Assembly (NCBI RefSeq): GCF_010092425.1
Contig: NZ_CP048030.1
Coordinates: 868,001 to 932,000 of the forward strand
Source of the DNA: Sinimarinibacterium sp. NLF-5-8
GTDB taxonomy: Bacteria; Pseudomonadota; Gammaproteobacteria; Nevskiales; Nevskiaceae
Reading direction: 5' to 3'
DNA length: 64,000 nucleotides
The translations under genes were made by a program, and so were the position numbers. Shown piece by piece: positions 44,463 through 53,618 of the stretch. The stretch's first letter is position 1; every line of letters starts with the position of its first letter. The notes under the pieces were generated by a model, which saw nothing but the letters and a program-made list of their open reading frames with translations, searched no databases and was not told the DNA's origin.

Positions 44463-45005
44463 ATGGAGACGCCGATGAAGGGCCCGATCAACCCCCTCGC
44501 CCCTGCGCAGGGCGGCGCAGCGCCGGACGATGACAGCCTCCACGCGGCGTTGCTGACGCTGGCGGACGATCTGCTGATCCTGCCCAATCGCGCCGTGGCC
44601 GATGTGCTGCCTGCCGAAAGTCTTGAGCCGCTGAGTCTTGACCATGCCCCCTGGCTGCTGGGCTATTGCCGCTGGCAGCAGTACAAGGTTGCGGTCATTG
44701 ATCTTGTGCATATGAACACGCAGCGCGCGCCGCAGGCGACGCCGCGCCGTGCCCGGGTGGTGGTGCTGCGCACCGGCGGGGAGCAGCCGGCCGGCGGGCA
44801 TGTCGGGGTCTTGACCCAGGGCTACCCGCATCTGGCAACACTCAACCGGCAGGTGCTGCATCCTGTTGAGCTGGCACCGGAGGATCGTGCCGAGCTGATC
44901 CTGGCGCGGGTGCAGATGGGGCACCAGCGCGGGCTGGTGCCTGATCTGGAGCGCATCGGCAATGAACTGGAGCGGCTTGGCGACGCGCTCGGCCCGTCCG
45001 CATGA
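44463..45005 (+). CDS. chpC: ChpC-like CheW-domain protein
   Basis: 180 residues with a divergent CheW domain: DDLLILPNRAVADVLP, LGYCRWQQYKVAVIDL, and VGVLTQGYPHLATLN. By position directly after chpA it corresponds to ChpC, an accessory adaptor of the Pil-Chp system, perhaps linking other receptors. The intervening ChpB methylesterase of Pseudomonas is absent. An ATG four codons downstream (METPM) is an alternative start. The stop overlaps the cation-efflux gene by 4 bases. Confidence 0.82.
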   Translation: METPMKGPINPLAPAQGGAAPDDDSLHAALLTLADDLLILPNRAVADVLPAESLEPLSLDHAPWLLGYCRWQQYKVAVIDLVHMNTQRAPQATPRRARVVVLRTGGEQPAGGHVGVLTQGYPHLATLNRQVLHPVELAPEDRAELILARVQMGHQRGLVPDLERIGNELERLGDALGPSA

Positions 45006-45919
45006 ATCCTCGCCCGCGTACACCTGAGCGCTGGATGCTGATCGCCATCGCCGTGGCGCTGCTGACGATGGCGATCAAGACGCTGGCCTGGCGGTTGACC
45101 GGCTCTGTTGGCTTGCTGTCGGATGCGCTCGAAAGTCTGGTCAACCTCGGCGCGGCGATGATGGGGTTTGCCATGCTGCGGCTGGCCTTCATGCCTGCCG
45201 ACGCCGGGCATGAGTACGGCCACGGCAAGGCCGAGTATCTGGCCAGCGGGTTTGAAGGCGCGCTGATTGCAATTGCGGCAGCGTCGATCATCTACAGCGC
45301 CTGGCCGCGCCTGTTCGCCCCTCAGCCGATCGAGCAGATCGGTGTCGGGCTTGCCGTTGCGGCGGGGGCGGCGGTGCTCAACGGGGTCACTGCGGTGTTG
45401 ATGCGCCGCGCCGCGCACCGGCATCAATCCACGGTGCTGGCGGCGGATGCCGCGCACCTGTTGACCGATGTCTGGACCACTGCGGGGGTCATCGTCGCGG
45501 TCTTGCTGGTGACGCTGACCGGCTGGTGGCGGCTCGATCCGCTGATCGCGCTGCTGGTGGCGCTGGGCATTCTGCGCACCGGCTGGCATCTGCTCAGACA
45601 AGCCGCCGATGGCTTGATGGATGCCGCCTGGCCCGCCGACGAGCGCGCGCAGCTCGACCGTATTCTGCAAACACATCAACAGCCCGGCGTGGTCGATTTT
45701 CATGCCGTGCGCACCCGCCGCGCCGGGACGCGGCGCTTTGTTGCCTTTCACATGCTGGTGCCGGGACATTGGCCGGTTCAGCGCGCGCACGACGCTGCCG
45801 ACAGGATCGAGGCGCAAATCTGTGCGCAGCTGGCGCCGGTCACGGTTCTGACCCATCTTGAGCCGATAGAAGATCCCATCGCCCATCAGGATCTGGGGCT
45901 GGATCGCAACCACGAGTGA
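45002..45919 (+). CDS. Cation diffusion facilitator (FieF/YiiP-like metal exporter)
   Basis: Proton-coupled exporter of divalent metals such as Zn, Fe or Cd. 305 residues with about six membrane helices and a C-terminal cytoplasmic domain. Metal-site motifs: SVGLLSDALESLVN in helix 2, HEYGHGKAEYLA before helix 3, and AADAAHLLTDVW (HxxxD) in helix 5. The first site has Glu where FieF has Asp. Overlaps chpC upstream and the metallo-hydrolase gene downstream by 4 bases each, so it is translationally coupled to a predicted metalloenzyme. Confidence 0.92.
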   Translation: MNPRPRTPERWMLIAIAVALLTMAIKTLAWRLTGSVGLLSDALESLVNLGAAMMGFAMLRLAFMPADAGHEYGHGKAEYLASGFEGALIAIAAASIIYSAWPRLFAPQPIEQIGVGLAVAAGAAVLNGVTAVLMRRAAHRHQSTVLAADAAHLLTDVWTTAGVIVAVLLVTLTGWWRLDPLIALLVALGILRTGWHLLRQAADGLMDAAWPADERAQLDRILQTHQQPGVVDFHAVRTRRAGTRRFVAFHMLVPGHWPVQRAHDAADRIEAQICAQLAPVTVLTHLEPIEDPIAHQDLGLDRNHE

Positions 45920-46890
45920 GCTTTGTCATGACCCATCCGCTGTCGGCTGCCGCCATTTCCTACGATCACGGCATTACCTGCCTCGACACGCTGCAAGTGC
46001 GCGCGGGGATGGCGTGTTGCTATCTGATCGAGCGCGCGGGGGAGTATGCGTTCATCGAAGCCGGAACCTCACCCGGTGTGCCGCGTCTGCTGGCGCATCT
46101 GGCCGCGCGCGGTATTGCCCGTGATGCCGTGCGTTATGTCATCCCCACCCATGTGCATCTGGATCATGCCGGCGGCGCCGGCGCCTTGATGCAGGCCTTG
46201 CCCCATGCCCGGCTGGTGATTCATCCGCGCGGCGCCCGCCACATGATCGACCCCTCAAAACTCATCGCGGGCGCCCAGGCCGTTTACGGTGAGGCCGCGG
46301 TGGCGCACATGTATGGACAAATCGTGCCGGTTGCTGAGGCGCGCGTGCAGGTGGCGGAGGACGGCGCCAGGATCGCGCTGGGAGACAGCACGCTGACGGT
46401 GCTCGACAGTCCGGGCCATGCGCGCCATCACTTCAGTGTGTGGGATGCGCAGTCACAGGGCATTTTCAGCGGCGACACCTTTGGCATTTCCTACCGCGAG
46501 TTTGACCATCAGGGCGCTGCCTTCGTGATCCCCACGACCACGCCGGTGCAATTTGACCCCGAGGCCTGGCAAGCCACGCTGGCGCGCTATGCCGCACACG
46601 CGCCGCGCTGGATGTATCTGACCCACTATGGCCGCGTCGGCGGCGTGCAAACGCTCAGCGAACAACTGTCTGCGGCATTGACTCGCTATGTTCAGATTGC
46701 GCGCGCGTGCACCGCCGTGGGGGAACAGCGCCATGCGCATCTGGCGCAAGCATTGATGCACGACGCGCTCGATCAATTGCGCGCGCACAATGCTGGCGCA
46801 GACATGGCGCGCGCGCGTGAGCTGCTCAAATACGATATGGAGCTCAATGCCCAGGGGCTGGGCGTGTGGCGGGATCAGTCCACGCGCTGA
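45916..46890 (+). CDS. Metallo-beta-lactamase-fold hydrolase
   Basis: Predicted binuclear metal hydrolase, cytosolic, 324 residues from a GTG at 45916 that overlaps the preceding stop; ATG at 45928 is an alternative. Metal ligands are visible: THVHLDHAGGAG near residue 79, His in DSPGHARHHFSV, Asp in IFSGDTFGI, and a late His in LTHYGRVGG. The fold resembles the YflN/lactonase-type group but lacks a defining substrate motif, so the substrate is unknown. The C-terminal 70 residues are helical and unusual for the minimal fold. It ends tail-to-tail with the AraC-type gene, overlapping by 16 bases. Confidence 0.88.
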   Translation: MSFVMTHPLSAAAISYDHGITCLDTLQVRAGMACCYLIERAGEYAFIEAGTSPGVPRLLAHLAARGIARDAVRYVIPTHVHLDHAGGAGALMQALPHARLVIHPRGARHMIDPSKLIAGAQAVYGEAAVAHMYGQIVPVAEARVQVAEDGARIALGDSTLTVLDSPGHARHHFSVWDAQSQGIFSGDTFGISYREFDHQGAAFVIPTTTPVQFDPEAWQATLARYAAHAPRWMYLTHYGRVGGVQTLSEQLSAALTRYVQIARACTAVGEQRHAHLAQALMHDALDQLRAHNAGADMARARELLKYDMELNAQGLGVWRDQSTR

Positions 46891-47882
46891 CTGCGCGCGC
46901 GCCCGAAGCGCTCACGAAAATGTGACGGCGAAAGCCCTGTTTCCGCACGAAAAATCCGGCGAAAGAAACTCGCATCCTGATATCCCACCCGGCGCGCGAT
47001 TTCTTCGATCGCGGTGGTCGATTTGACCAGCAGCTCCTTGGCATTGCCGATGCGCAGCGCCTGGACATATTCAATGATGGAAACACCCATGTGCTTTTTG
47101 AAGCGTCGCTTGAGCGTGCGCTCGGCAAGCGCGGTCTGTGCCAGCGCCTGTTGCACCGGGTTGGCCTGATCCGAATGGGTCTTGAGCCACTGCTGAACGG
47201 CAGCAACCGCGCGGTCTTCGGGGGCTGCCATCGGCAGGTTGCGAGCGTAGGCACCTTGCCCATGACGATGTTCGTTCATCAGCAGCAGGCTTTTGACCTG
47301 ATCGGCAATGTCGATCGAGCTGTGCTCCCGGATCAGATCACTGACGAGGTTGTGCCACGAGGTGCCGCCGCCGCAGGTGATGATCCGCTGCACAGGGTTG
47401 TGCACGATGACTGCATTTTTCTGTAGCTTGACCGCCGGAAAGCGTCGCTGAAAATCATGGGCAAAGCCCCAGTGAGTCGTGGCTTGCAACCCCTGCAACA
47501 GTCCAGCATATGCAAGCACATAAGCGCCGGTACAGACCGAACACAGCAGCGCCCCGCTTTGATGCTGATGGCGCAGCCAATCCGCAATGCGCGCCATATT
47601 CGCCGGCAGTGCCTGCCCCGGCAGCAGAATCATCGACGGAACGTAGACGATGTCCGCAATGTCCGCAGATTCAAGGGTGTGCTGCGGGATCAGGGTCAGG
47701 CCGCCGGAATACGCCAGGGGCAGGGCGCTTTCGCCGATCAGCCGCACCGAAAACGCAGGTTCGGGCGGTGCGCCCATCATCTGCGACCACAGGGTTCCCG
47801 CTGCGGAAAAGGCATCCAGTGGCCCGGTCACGCTGGAGAGCATGGCATTGTTCAGCAGCAGAATATGCACCTTGACTGGCAT
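46875..47882 (-). CDS. GlxA-family AraC-type transcriptional regulator (DJ-1/PfpI domain + HTH)
   Basis: 335 residues from the ATG at 47882 (MPVKVHILLLNNAM). An N-terminal DJ-1/PfpI-like ligand-binding domain (about 1-190), with the typical SVCTGAYVLAYAGLLQG around the nucleophile-elbow Cys, is followed by a C-terminal AraC double helix-turn-helix (about 235-330) with ALAERTLKRRFKKHMG and IEEIARRVGYQDASFFRRIF. Such regulators often control degradation of amines or quaternary ammonium compounds. Its targets may be the divergent membrane-protein/GMC-oxidoreductase pair, 134 bases away, but no operator was recognised. Confidence 0.93.
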   Translation of the reverse strand: MPVKVHILLLNNAMLSSVTGPLDAFSAAGTLWSQMMGAPPEPAFSVRLIGESALPLAYSGGLTLIPQHTLESADIADIVYVPSMILLPGQALPANMARIADWLRHQHQSGALLCSVCTGAYVLAYAGLLQGLQATTHWGFAHDFQRRFPAVKLQKNAVIVHNPVQRIITCGGGTSWHNLVSDLIREHSSIDIADQVKSLLLMNEHRHGQGAYARNLPMAAPEDRAVAAVQQWLKTHSDQANPVQQALAQTALAERTLKRRFKKHMGVSIIEYVQALRIGNAKELLVKSTTAIEEIARRVGYQDASFFRRIFRAETGLSPSHFRERFGRARSQRVD

Positions 47883-48016
47883 AAAAGACTCTTTTTTGGC
47901 TTTTTTGCATCTTAGCAAGGCGGGGGATCCACGGTAGAGTGACCCGACGTGGCGGCTTGCCTGCGGTGAGCGCACGAGACGCGCACGACACCGCCCACTT
48001 TGAGGAAAGCGATTCC

Positions 48017-48538
48017 ATGACAACCCAAGCGCGTGAAAAATATCTGAAGCTGGCCTTGCTGGTCATAGGACTGATTTTTGTCGTGATTGCCTATCCGCTC
48101 ACCCATCTGTGGCCGGGCGGCTGGTTGTGGGGTGCGGATGAAGCCCGCCATCGGCACAACATCGACATGATGCTGACGGTGTATGCCGTCGTTGGTGTTT
48201 TTGCGGTGCTGGCGTCGATCAATCCCAGGCGCTATTTGAGCTTTATCGGTTTTTTGATTTGGTCGAGCCTGGCGCACGGCGGGATCATGCTGCTGATGGC
48301 GTTGGGCGATGTCAGCGTCCACTGGCAGCATTTGCTGGGCGACGTGCCTGCACTGATCGGCATTGGCGTGCTGCTCGGCTGGTTGTGCCCGCAGGCGCTG
48401 CGGTTTGATTTTGTGCCGCGCGCGGCAGACAACGTTTATCCGCAGCCAACGCTTTACACCAACGTCCCCCAATCGGTGCAGCCCTCGGCGTCAGCACAGG
48501 CGCCGTCCGCGTCGGGATCGTCCCATGACCCAGCTTGA
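48017..48538 (+). CDS. Small integral membrane protein (DUF6632-like)
   Basis: 173 residues from the ATG at 48017, with GAGG about 12 bases upstream. Four predicted membrane helices (about 10-30, 50-75, 80-105, 115-135) and a polar Pro/Ser/Gln-rich C-terminal tail of about 40 residues. WPGGWLWGADEARHRHNIDM and FLIWSSLAHGGIMLLMAL resemble a conserved family of unknown function (DUF6632, recognised from memory). The stop is 14 bases inside the GMC oxidoreductase gene, so the two are co-translated. Confidence 0.75.
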   Translation: MTTQAREKYLKLALLVIGLIFVVIAYPLTHLWPGGWLWGADEARHRHNIDMMLTVYAVVGVFAVLASINPRRYLSFIGFLIWSSLAHGGIMLLMALGDVSVHWQHLLGDVPALIGIGVLLGWLCPQALRFDFVPRAADNVYPQPTLYTNVPQSVQPSASAQAPSASGSSHDPA

Positions 48539-49964
48539 CGCCATCATCGTTGGCAGCGGCTTTGGCGGCAGTTTCAGCGCCGAGCGCCTGATCGCTGCGG
48601 GTCTGCGGGTGGCGATGATCGAACGCGGGCCGTGGCGCGACAGCACCGGCGTGCGCAATGCCGGGATTTTGCAGCGCCAGCCATTTCCGCAGGGCCGACA
48701 CATGCTGTCGCATTTTGTCAGCCGTATTTCGTCCCCGCAGCTGCCTGCCAGCGGCTGGGTCACCCACGCCAACGGTTTATACGATCTGCACTTGCAGCGC
48801 GATATCAACGTGCTGTGCAGCAGCAGCGTTGGCGGTGGCAGCCAGGTGTATACGGCGATGAACGTTGCGCCTGCGGTGGACGGGTTTTGGGACGCGCGCG
48901 CCGACGGCCTGGACAATGTGCAGATGCAACAGATCACGGCCGCCTGCATTGACCGAATGGGTGCGCGCGCGCCGACGCTGGCCGATCAAATCCCCAATTT
49001 CATCGGCCAGCGCTTTGCCGACGATGCGCCGTTTGCCGCGCATCCTGACCAGCCGGCGATGAGCTACGACCTGGCGCAGGGTTCGTTTCGGAGCAACTCG
49101 TTTTTCGGCTGCGAAAACTCCGATAAAAAAACGCTCGACGTGCACATCCTGCTGCCGCTGATCGCCCGGGGCTTGCAGCTGTTCGATCAACATGAAGTGG
49201 TGACGTTTGAGCGCACTGCACAAGGTCACTGGCGGGTGACGCTGCTGGATCGCCGCAGCGACAGTTATCGCCAACTTCAGGCACCCCGGCTGATTCTCGC
49301 CGCAGGCACGCTCAACACGTTGCGACTGCTGTTTGGCGCGCGCGCGGCGGGCGCGATCGGCGCGCTGCCGGCACTGGGGCTGGGCTTTGGCGGCAACGGT
49401 GATTCGCTGGCGTACTGGGCGCTCAAGGACGTCAACGCCGACTACAGCATCGGCACCCCTTGTCATGGCCGCTTTGTGATCCGTGGCCGCGAGACCGACT
49501 GTCCTGATCTGACCAGTTACGGCATCAGCGGCGTGGATCATCTGTTGCTGCCGCAACGCGCGCGCCAGTGGCTCAAGCAGGGCGTTTTGGTTGTGGGCAT
49601 GGGCGCGGACGAGGCCAACGGCCAGGTCACCTGGCGCAACAACCGCCTGCGCATCACTTATAGCGCGCAGGCCAACCCCATACTGGGCAAGCTGCATCAA
49701 ACGTTTGATGACATCGCCAAGCTCAGTGGCAAAAAGGTTTACCACCTGCCTCGGCTGACCCTGACCGTCCATCCCCTCGGCGGCGCGCGCGTTGATGACA
49801 ATCCGCGCCGGGGCGTGGTCGATGGCTGTGGCCAGGTGCATCAGCATCCGGGGCTTTACGTTGCCGATGGCAGCGCCTTGCCCGCCGCACCAGGGGCGCC
49901 GCCATCGATGCCGATCGCGGCCTGGGCCACTCATGTGGCCAGCAGGATTGCTGCGCAGGGGTGA
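48525..49964 (+). CDS. GMC-family flavin oxidoreductase (cholesterol-oxidase-like)
   Basis: FAD-dependent oxidoreductase, 479 residues from the ATG at 48525. Seen: the dinucleotide-binding AIIVGSGFGGSFSAERL at residues 6-22 and VAMIERG, the GMC-type NVLCSSSVGGGSQVYTAMN, LILAAGTLNTLRLL, and the C-terminal TVHPLGGARVDDNPRRGVVD followed by LYVADGSALPAAPGAPPS. No signal peptide was seen. Closest by pattern to cholesterol oxidase and related sterol or alcohol oxidases/dehydrogenases; the real substrate is not known. It overlaps the membrane-protein gene and converges on the lipoprotein hydrolase gene. Confidence 0.87.
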   Translation: MTQLDAIIVGSGFGGSFSAERLIAAGLRVAMIERGPWRDSTGVRNAGILQRQPFPQGRHMLSHFVSRISSPQLPASGWVTHANGLYDLHLQRDINVLCSSSVGGGSQVYTAMNVAPAVDGFWDARADGLDNVQMQQITAACIDRMGARAPTLADQIPNFIGQRFADDAPFAAHPDQPAMSYDLAQGSFRSNSFFGCENSDKKTLDVHILLPLIARGLQLFDQHEVVTFERTAQGHWRVTLLDRRSDSYRQLQAPRLILAAGTLNTLRLLFGARAAGAIGALPALGLGFGGNGDSLAYWALKDVNADYSIGTPCHGRFVIRGRETDCPDLTSYGISGVDHLLLPQRARQWLKQGVLVVGMGADEANGQVTWRNNRLRITYSAQANPILGKLHQTFDDIAKLSGKKVYHLPRLTLTVHPLGGARVDDNPRRGVVDGCGQVHQHPGLYVADGSALPAAPGAPPSMPIAAWATHVASRIAAQG

Positions 49965-49971
49965 GCAGCGC

Positions 49972-50004
49972 CAAGGCCGTGGGGTTGTCTGCCCCTCGGC
50001 CTTG
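49972..50004. terminator. Inverted repeat between convergent genes
   Basis: CAAGGCCG (49972-49979) pairs with CGGCCTTG (49997-50004), and an inner GGGG/CCCC can extend the stem. It lies between the convergent GMC and lipoprotein stops. No T-tract on either strand, so termination is only suggested by position. Confidence 0.45.
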
Positions 50005-50011
50005 AGCGATC

Positions 50012-51814
50012 TCACGGCACCGCGCGGTAACTGCCCTCGGCCAGCAGCGGCAGGTCGATGCGTCCGCTGATCTTGAGTGCCGGGATCAACAGGTCGCGCG
50101 ACCAGGTGATCGGGTATTGCAGGTGAAAACCATAGACCAGCAAGGCCAGTTCATCGCCTGCGGCCAGACGCTCGGCAATCCCGGTCATTTCCACTTGGTG
50201 GTGCCCAAATCCACGGATGGGCGTGATCTGATCGTCAATCAGATCCCAGCGCTGGGTGCCGGCCTTGCGATGGCCGATGCCCAGATACAGGATCGGATCG
50301 CAGCCCAATGGCAGGATCGGCAGCAGGCATTGATCCTGCTCCAGCAGTCCGCCGGTCAGCGGCAACAGGTCGATCGAGGCCAAAGGCACGCCGGCGAGTA
50401 CGGCGCCGCTGTCGCCAACCGTCGTCAACGGCTGGGTTGCCACCAGCGTCTCGCGCAGGAGGTTGCCCAAAAGACTGCCGACGATGCCCAGCACGCTGTT
50501 GAGCTGGGGCATTTTGCTGTCAATGAAAAACGCGGTGCCGCCGCGCTGAACCGCAGGCACGCTGATCGCATCGTCATCCGCCAGGCTCAGGCACACACTG
50601 TCTTGCGTGGTGATCACGGCGTTGGCGTTGCCACGGTTTTGCAGCTTTTCTTCAAACCAGGCAAAGCGCGCTTCTTGCAGATCGATGCTGCCGCAATTGC
50701 CGTTGCCGCCGCCGTCCTGAAAATTGGGCAGGGTCAGCGCCGTATAAAAGGGATCGAGCGGGCCTTCGAGCGGTGCCGTGGTCAGCGGCAGGATATGGCC
50801 GCTCTGATGGCTCAGCAGGCGCACGTCACCGCCGCGCGCGCGCAGACAGTCGTAGTTGTTGAGGCCGTCGTTGAAGTTGAACAGCGTGTCGCGAAAGCCT
50901 TGGGTGATGAGCGCATCGATTTGCGCAAACGCGCGCGGGGGCACCTGGTAAGTGTCGGCCTGGCCCAGCAAAAAGTTTTGCTCGCCCAAGCTCACGCCAT
51001 CGCAAAAATAACGCACGCTGTGGTAGCCAAAATAATTGCGCCCGGTTTCAGGAAACGTATTGGTCAAGCCGCCCTTGAGCAGCGTTTCGACCACGGTCAT
51101 ATCCTGATTCAGCCCGGTTGGAATGCGGCCTGAGAACAACCCCGTCAAGCCGCTGGCTTCACCGCCTGCCACCAGCGCCAGCGCCCAGCCGGACTTGATC
51201 GCATCATTGGGATTGAGTGCGTAGAGCAGATCGTGCGGCGTGATATCCGGCGCAATCACCCGCAGGCGCTGCCTGGGATCGGCGCCGGCCAGCAAAAACT
51301 GGTACATGCCGCCATAACTGCCGCCATAGCTGCCAACGACCATCTCGCCATTGCTGCGGCGGCGCAATCCTTCCAGATTTTCAGCCCAATCCAGCACGGC
51401 GATCAGGTTCTGGCCTTCAAAATCGGGATCCATCACGCGCACGGTGCCACTGGATTCGCCAAAGCCGCGCTGGTCAATCGAAATGACGTAATAACCCGCA
51501 TCGTTGAGCCGCTTGATAAAGCTGCCATCCGGCGCTGTGGTCTGGCGCGAGCCGCCGTAGCCGTGGCCTTCGAGAATCAGCGGATAGGTTTGTCCGGCGA
51601 CCAACTGGGTCGGCTCGAAAACCTGCACCACAGTGGTATCGCCGGTGACCTCGGAAGGGATTTCTTGCCGATAAACCCGACCGGCGCGACTGGTCACAAC
51701 CGCGTGCGCGGTCTGGCCTGACACCGAGGCAATCGGCGTGGCATCGCCGGTTTGAGTGCCGCAGCCGCTGAGCAGCAGCAGCGCCGTTGCAGCGATCAAG
51801 ACAGGTCGCAACAT
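50012..51814 (-). CDS. Lipoprotein alpha/beta hydrolase (CocE/NonD or S15-peptidase-like)
   Basis: 600 residues from the ATG at 51814, with CGGAGAA about 8 bases upstream. The lipoprotein signal is clear: [13 protein letters not shown], lipidated Cys at residue 18. The alpha/beta-hydrolase fold shows [11 protein letters not shown] (oxyanion region), [16 protein letters not shown], and the nucleophile elbow [10 protein letters not shown] candidate late His is in HQSGHILPL. Long inserts rich in Gly and Cys ([15 protein letters not shown]) suggest an extracytoplasmic enzyme with disulfides. This could be an esterase, acyl-amide hydrolase or X-Pro peptidase; the substrate is unknown. There is no GlyGly-CTERM tail. 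Confidence 0.85.
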   Translation of the reverse strand: MLRPVLIAATALLLLSGCGTQTGDATPIASVSGQTAHAVVTSRAGRVYRQEIPSEVTGDTTVVQVFEPTQLVAGQTYPLILEGHGYGGSRQTTAPDGSFIKRLNDAGYYVISIDQRGFGESSGTVRVMDPDFEGQNLIAVLDWAENLEGLRRRSNGEMVVGSYGGSYGGMYQFLLAGADPRQRLRVIAPDITPHDLLYALNPNDAIKSGWALALVAGGEASGLTGLFSGRIPTGLNQDMTVVETLLKGGLTNTFPETGRNYFGYHSVRYFCDGVSLGEQNFLLGQADTYQVPPRAFAQIDALITQGFRDTLFNFNDGLNNYDCLRARGGDVRLLSHQSGHILPLTTAPLEGPLDPFYTALTLPNFQDGGGNGNCGSIDLQEARFAWFEEKLQNRGNANAVITTQDSVCLSLADDDAISVPAVQRGGTAFFIDSKMPQLNSVLGIVGSLLGNLLRETLVATQPLTTVGDSGAVLAGVPLASIDLLPLTGGLLEQDQCLLPILPLGCDPILYLGIGHRKAGTQRWDLIDDQITPIRGFGHHQVEMTGIAERLAAGDELALLVYGFHLQYPITWSRDLLIPALKISGRIDLPLLAEGSYRAVP

Positions 51815-51990
51815 GGGGATTCTCCGGATGGCTTGAGCAGAACCGGGTGAGCATAGCGACGCCACTGCCGGGTCAACCAGTGGGGAGGGCAGATTGGGCC
51901 GGATTTACCCGCTGCCCGATCGCTGCCAACGCAGCTGCGCGGACGCTTGCGGTATCCTGCGCGGCGTTTTTGACCTTTGTCGGGATTTTT

Positions 51991-53367
51991 ATGCAGCTCC
52001 ACAACACTCTGACCGGCACCAAGCAGCCTTTCGTCCCGCTCGATCCGCAGCGGGTGACGATGTATGTCTGCGGGCCGACGGTTTACAGCTACGCGCATAT
52101 TGGCAACGCGCGCCCGGCGGTGGTGTTTGATGTGCTTTCCAGACTGTTGCGGCGCAACTATCCGCAGGTGGTGTATGTGCGCAACATCACCGATATCGAC
52201 GACAAAATTAACGCCGCCGCCGCCAAAGAGGGCGTGGACATCAGCGTGATCACCAACCGCTATGCGGCGATTTATCACGACGACATGGCAGCGCTGGGCG
52301 TGCTGCCGCCGGATCATGCCCCGCGCGTGACCCAGCACCTGCCGCAGATCATCCAGATGATCGAACGCCTGATTGAAAACGGCCATGCCTACGCCGCCGA
52401 AGGCCATGTGCTGTTTCACACGCTCAGTTTCAAAGACTATGGCCAGCTCTCTGGCCGCGATGAGCAGTCGCTGATGGCGGGCGCGCGCATTGAAGTGGCG
52501 CCCTACAAAAAACACGCCGGCGATTTTGTGCTGTGGAAACCGTCCAGCGCCGACCAGCCCGGCTGGGATTCGCCGTGGGGCAGAGGCCGCCCCGGCTGGC
52601 ACATTGAATGTTCGGCAATGGCCGAGGCGCTGCTGGGCGAAACCATTGATATTCACGGTGGCGGCCATGACCTGATCTTTCCGCACCACGAAAACGAAAT
52701 CGCCCAAAGCACCTGCGCCCACGGCGGCAAGCCCTTTGCGCGCTACTGGCTGCACAACGGCTTTTTGAATGTGGACAGCCAAAAAATGTCCAAATCCATC
52801 GGCAACGTGCTGCTGGTACATGAACTGCTCAAACACATGCCCGGCGAGGTGATTCGCCTGGTCTTGCTCACCGGCCACTACCGCCAGCCGGTGGACTGGA
52901 ACGACGAAGTGGTGGCCGAGGCACGCAAAAAGCTCGACCGGCTCTACGGCGCCCTGCGCGAACTGGAGGATGTTCAGCCCGCCGCCAATGTCAGTGCCCC
53001 GGAAGGCTTTGTGCGCGCGCTGGAAGATGACCTGAACACGCCAATGGCGCTGGCTGAACTGTTTGAACTGGCGCGCGCGGCCAACAAAGCCCGTGATGCC
53101 GCCGAAAAAGCCCAAATCAAAGCGCAAATGCTGGATGCCGGACAACTGCTGGGATTGCTGCAACAAAATCCGGCGGCGTGGTTCAGCCATGCCCCCGCCG
53201 CTGACGACGCGCCCACGGCGGAGCAAATCGAAGCCCTGCTGGCCGAGCGCCTGCGCGCGCGCCAGAACAGGCAATGGGGCGAATCCGATCGCATCCGCGA
53301 CGATCTCAAAGCGCGCGGGGTGCTGGTGGAAGACGGTAAGGACGGCCAGCGCTGGCGCTACGCCTAG
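51991..53367 (+). CDS. cysS: Cysteinyl-tRNA synthetase
   Basis: 458 residues. The ATG at 51991 ([17 protein letters not shown]) with GGGA 8-11 bases upstream was chosen; an upstream in-frame ATG at 51787 overlaps the divergent lipoprotein gene. Seen: zinc/active-site [17 protein letters not shown] (HIGH motif), [31 protein letters not shown], and KMSKSIGN. The stop codon lies inside the stem of a hairpin. Confidence 0.97.
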   Translation: MQLHNTLTGTKQPFVPLDPQRVTMYVCGPTVYSYAHIGNARPAVVFDVLSRLLRRNYPQVVYVRNITDIDDKINAAAAKEGVDISVITNRYAAIYHDDMAALGVLPPDHAPRVTQHLPQIIQMIERLIENGHAYAAEGHVLFHTLSFKDYGQLSGRDEQSLMAGARIEVAPYKKHAGDFVLWKPSSADQPGWDSPWGRGRPGWHIECSAMAEALLGETIDIHGGGHDLIFPHHENEIAQSTCAHGGKPFARYWLHNGFLNVDSQKMSKSIGNVLLVHELLKHMPGEVIRLVLLTGHYRQPVDWNDEVVAEARKKLDRLYGALRELEDVQPAANVSAPEGFVRALEDDLNTPMALAELFELARAANKARDAAEKAQIKAQMLDAGQLLGLLQQNPAAWFSHAPAADDAPTAEQIEALLAERLRARQNRQWGESDRIRDDLKARGVLVEDGKDGQRWRYA

Positions 53368-53372
53368 CGCCA
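53353..53372 (+). terminator. Hairpin over the cysS stop codon, probable terminator
   Basis: Perfect 8-bp stem TGGCGCTA/TAGCGCCA with a 4-base loop; the TAG stop (53365-53367) is within the stem. The following bases are T-rich but interrupted, so it is a moderate terminator. Confidence 0.45.
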
Positions 53373-53618
53373 GTCTTTGATCATTTATTTGTAAAAATGT
53401 TTTTTATAACAATGAATTAAATGCGATTATTAAAGTAATTTATTAATGTAGTGAGATTACCGTGCGTGCCAAACCGTGCGCGCGCTTGCCTTACAAAAAA
53501 CGGGGTCAGAACCGGATGCCTGCTTTCGCAGCAGCGGCGAATCAAAATATATAAATAAAATTATATTTTTATCAAAAATTTGCCAAGCATAATTAAAGCT
53601 GTTCCGAGGTTTTGCAGC
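53373..53618. other. AT-rich intergenic patch between cysS and tag
   Basis: About 245 bases with base composition very unlike the rest of the window: long A/T runs at 53380-53455 and 53540-53585. A block in the middle (53495-53535) contains ACGGGGTCAGAACC, a motif often seen around REP-associated tyrosine transposase sites. No gene, and no terminator for tag was recognised. The composition change continues into the 3' half of tag. Confidence 0.6.

Noticed and set aside
51796-53274. 492-codon minus-strand frame opposite cysS
   Set aside because: Antisense to a complete cysteinyl-tRNA synthetase; no motifs.
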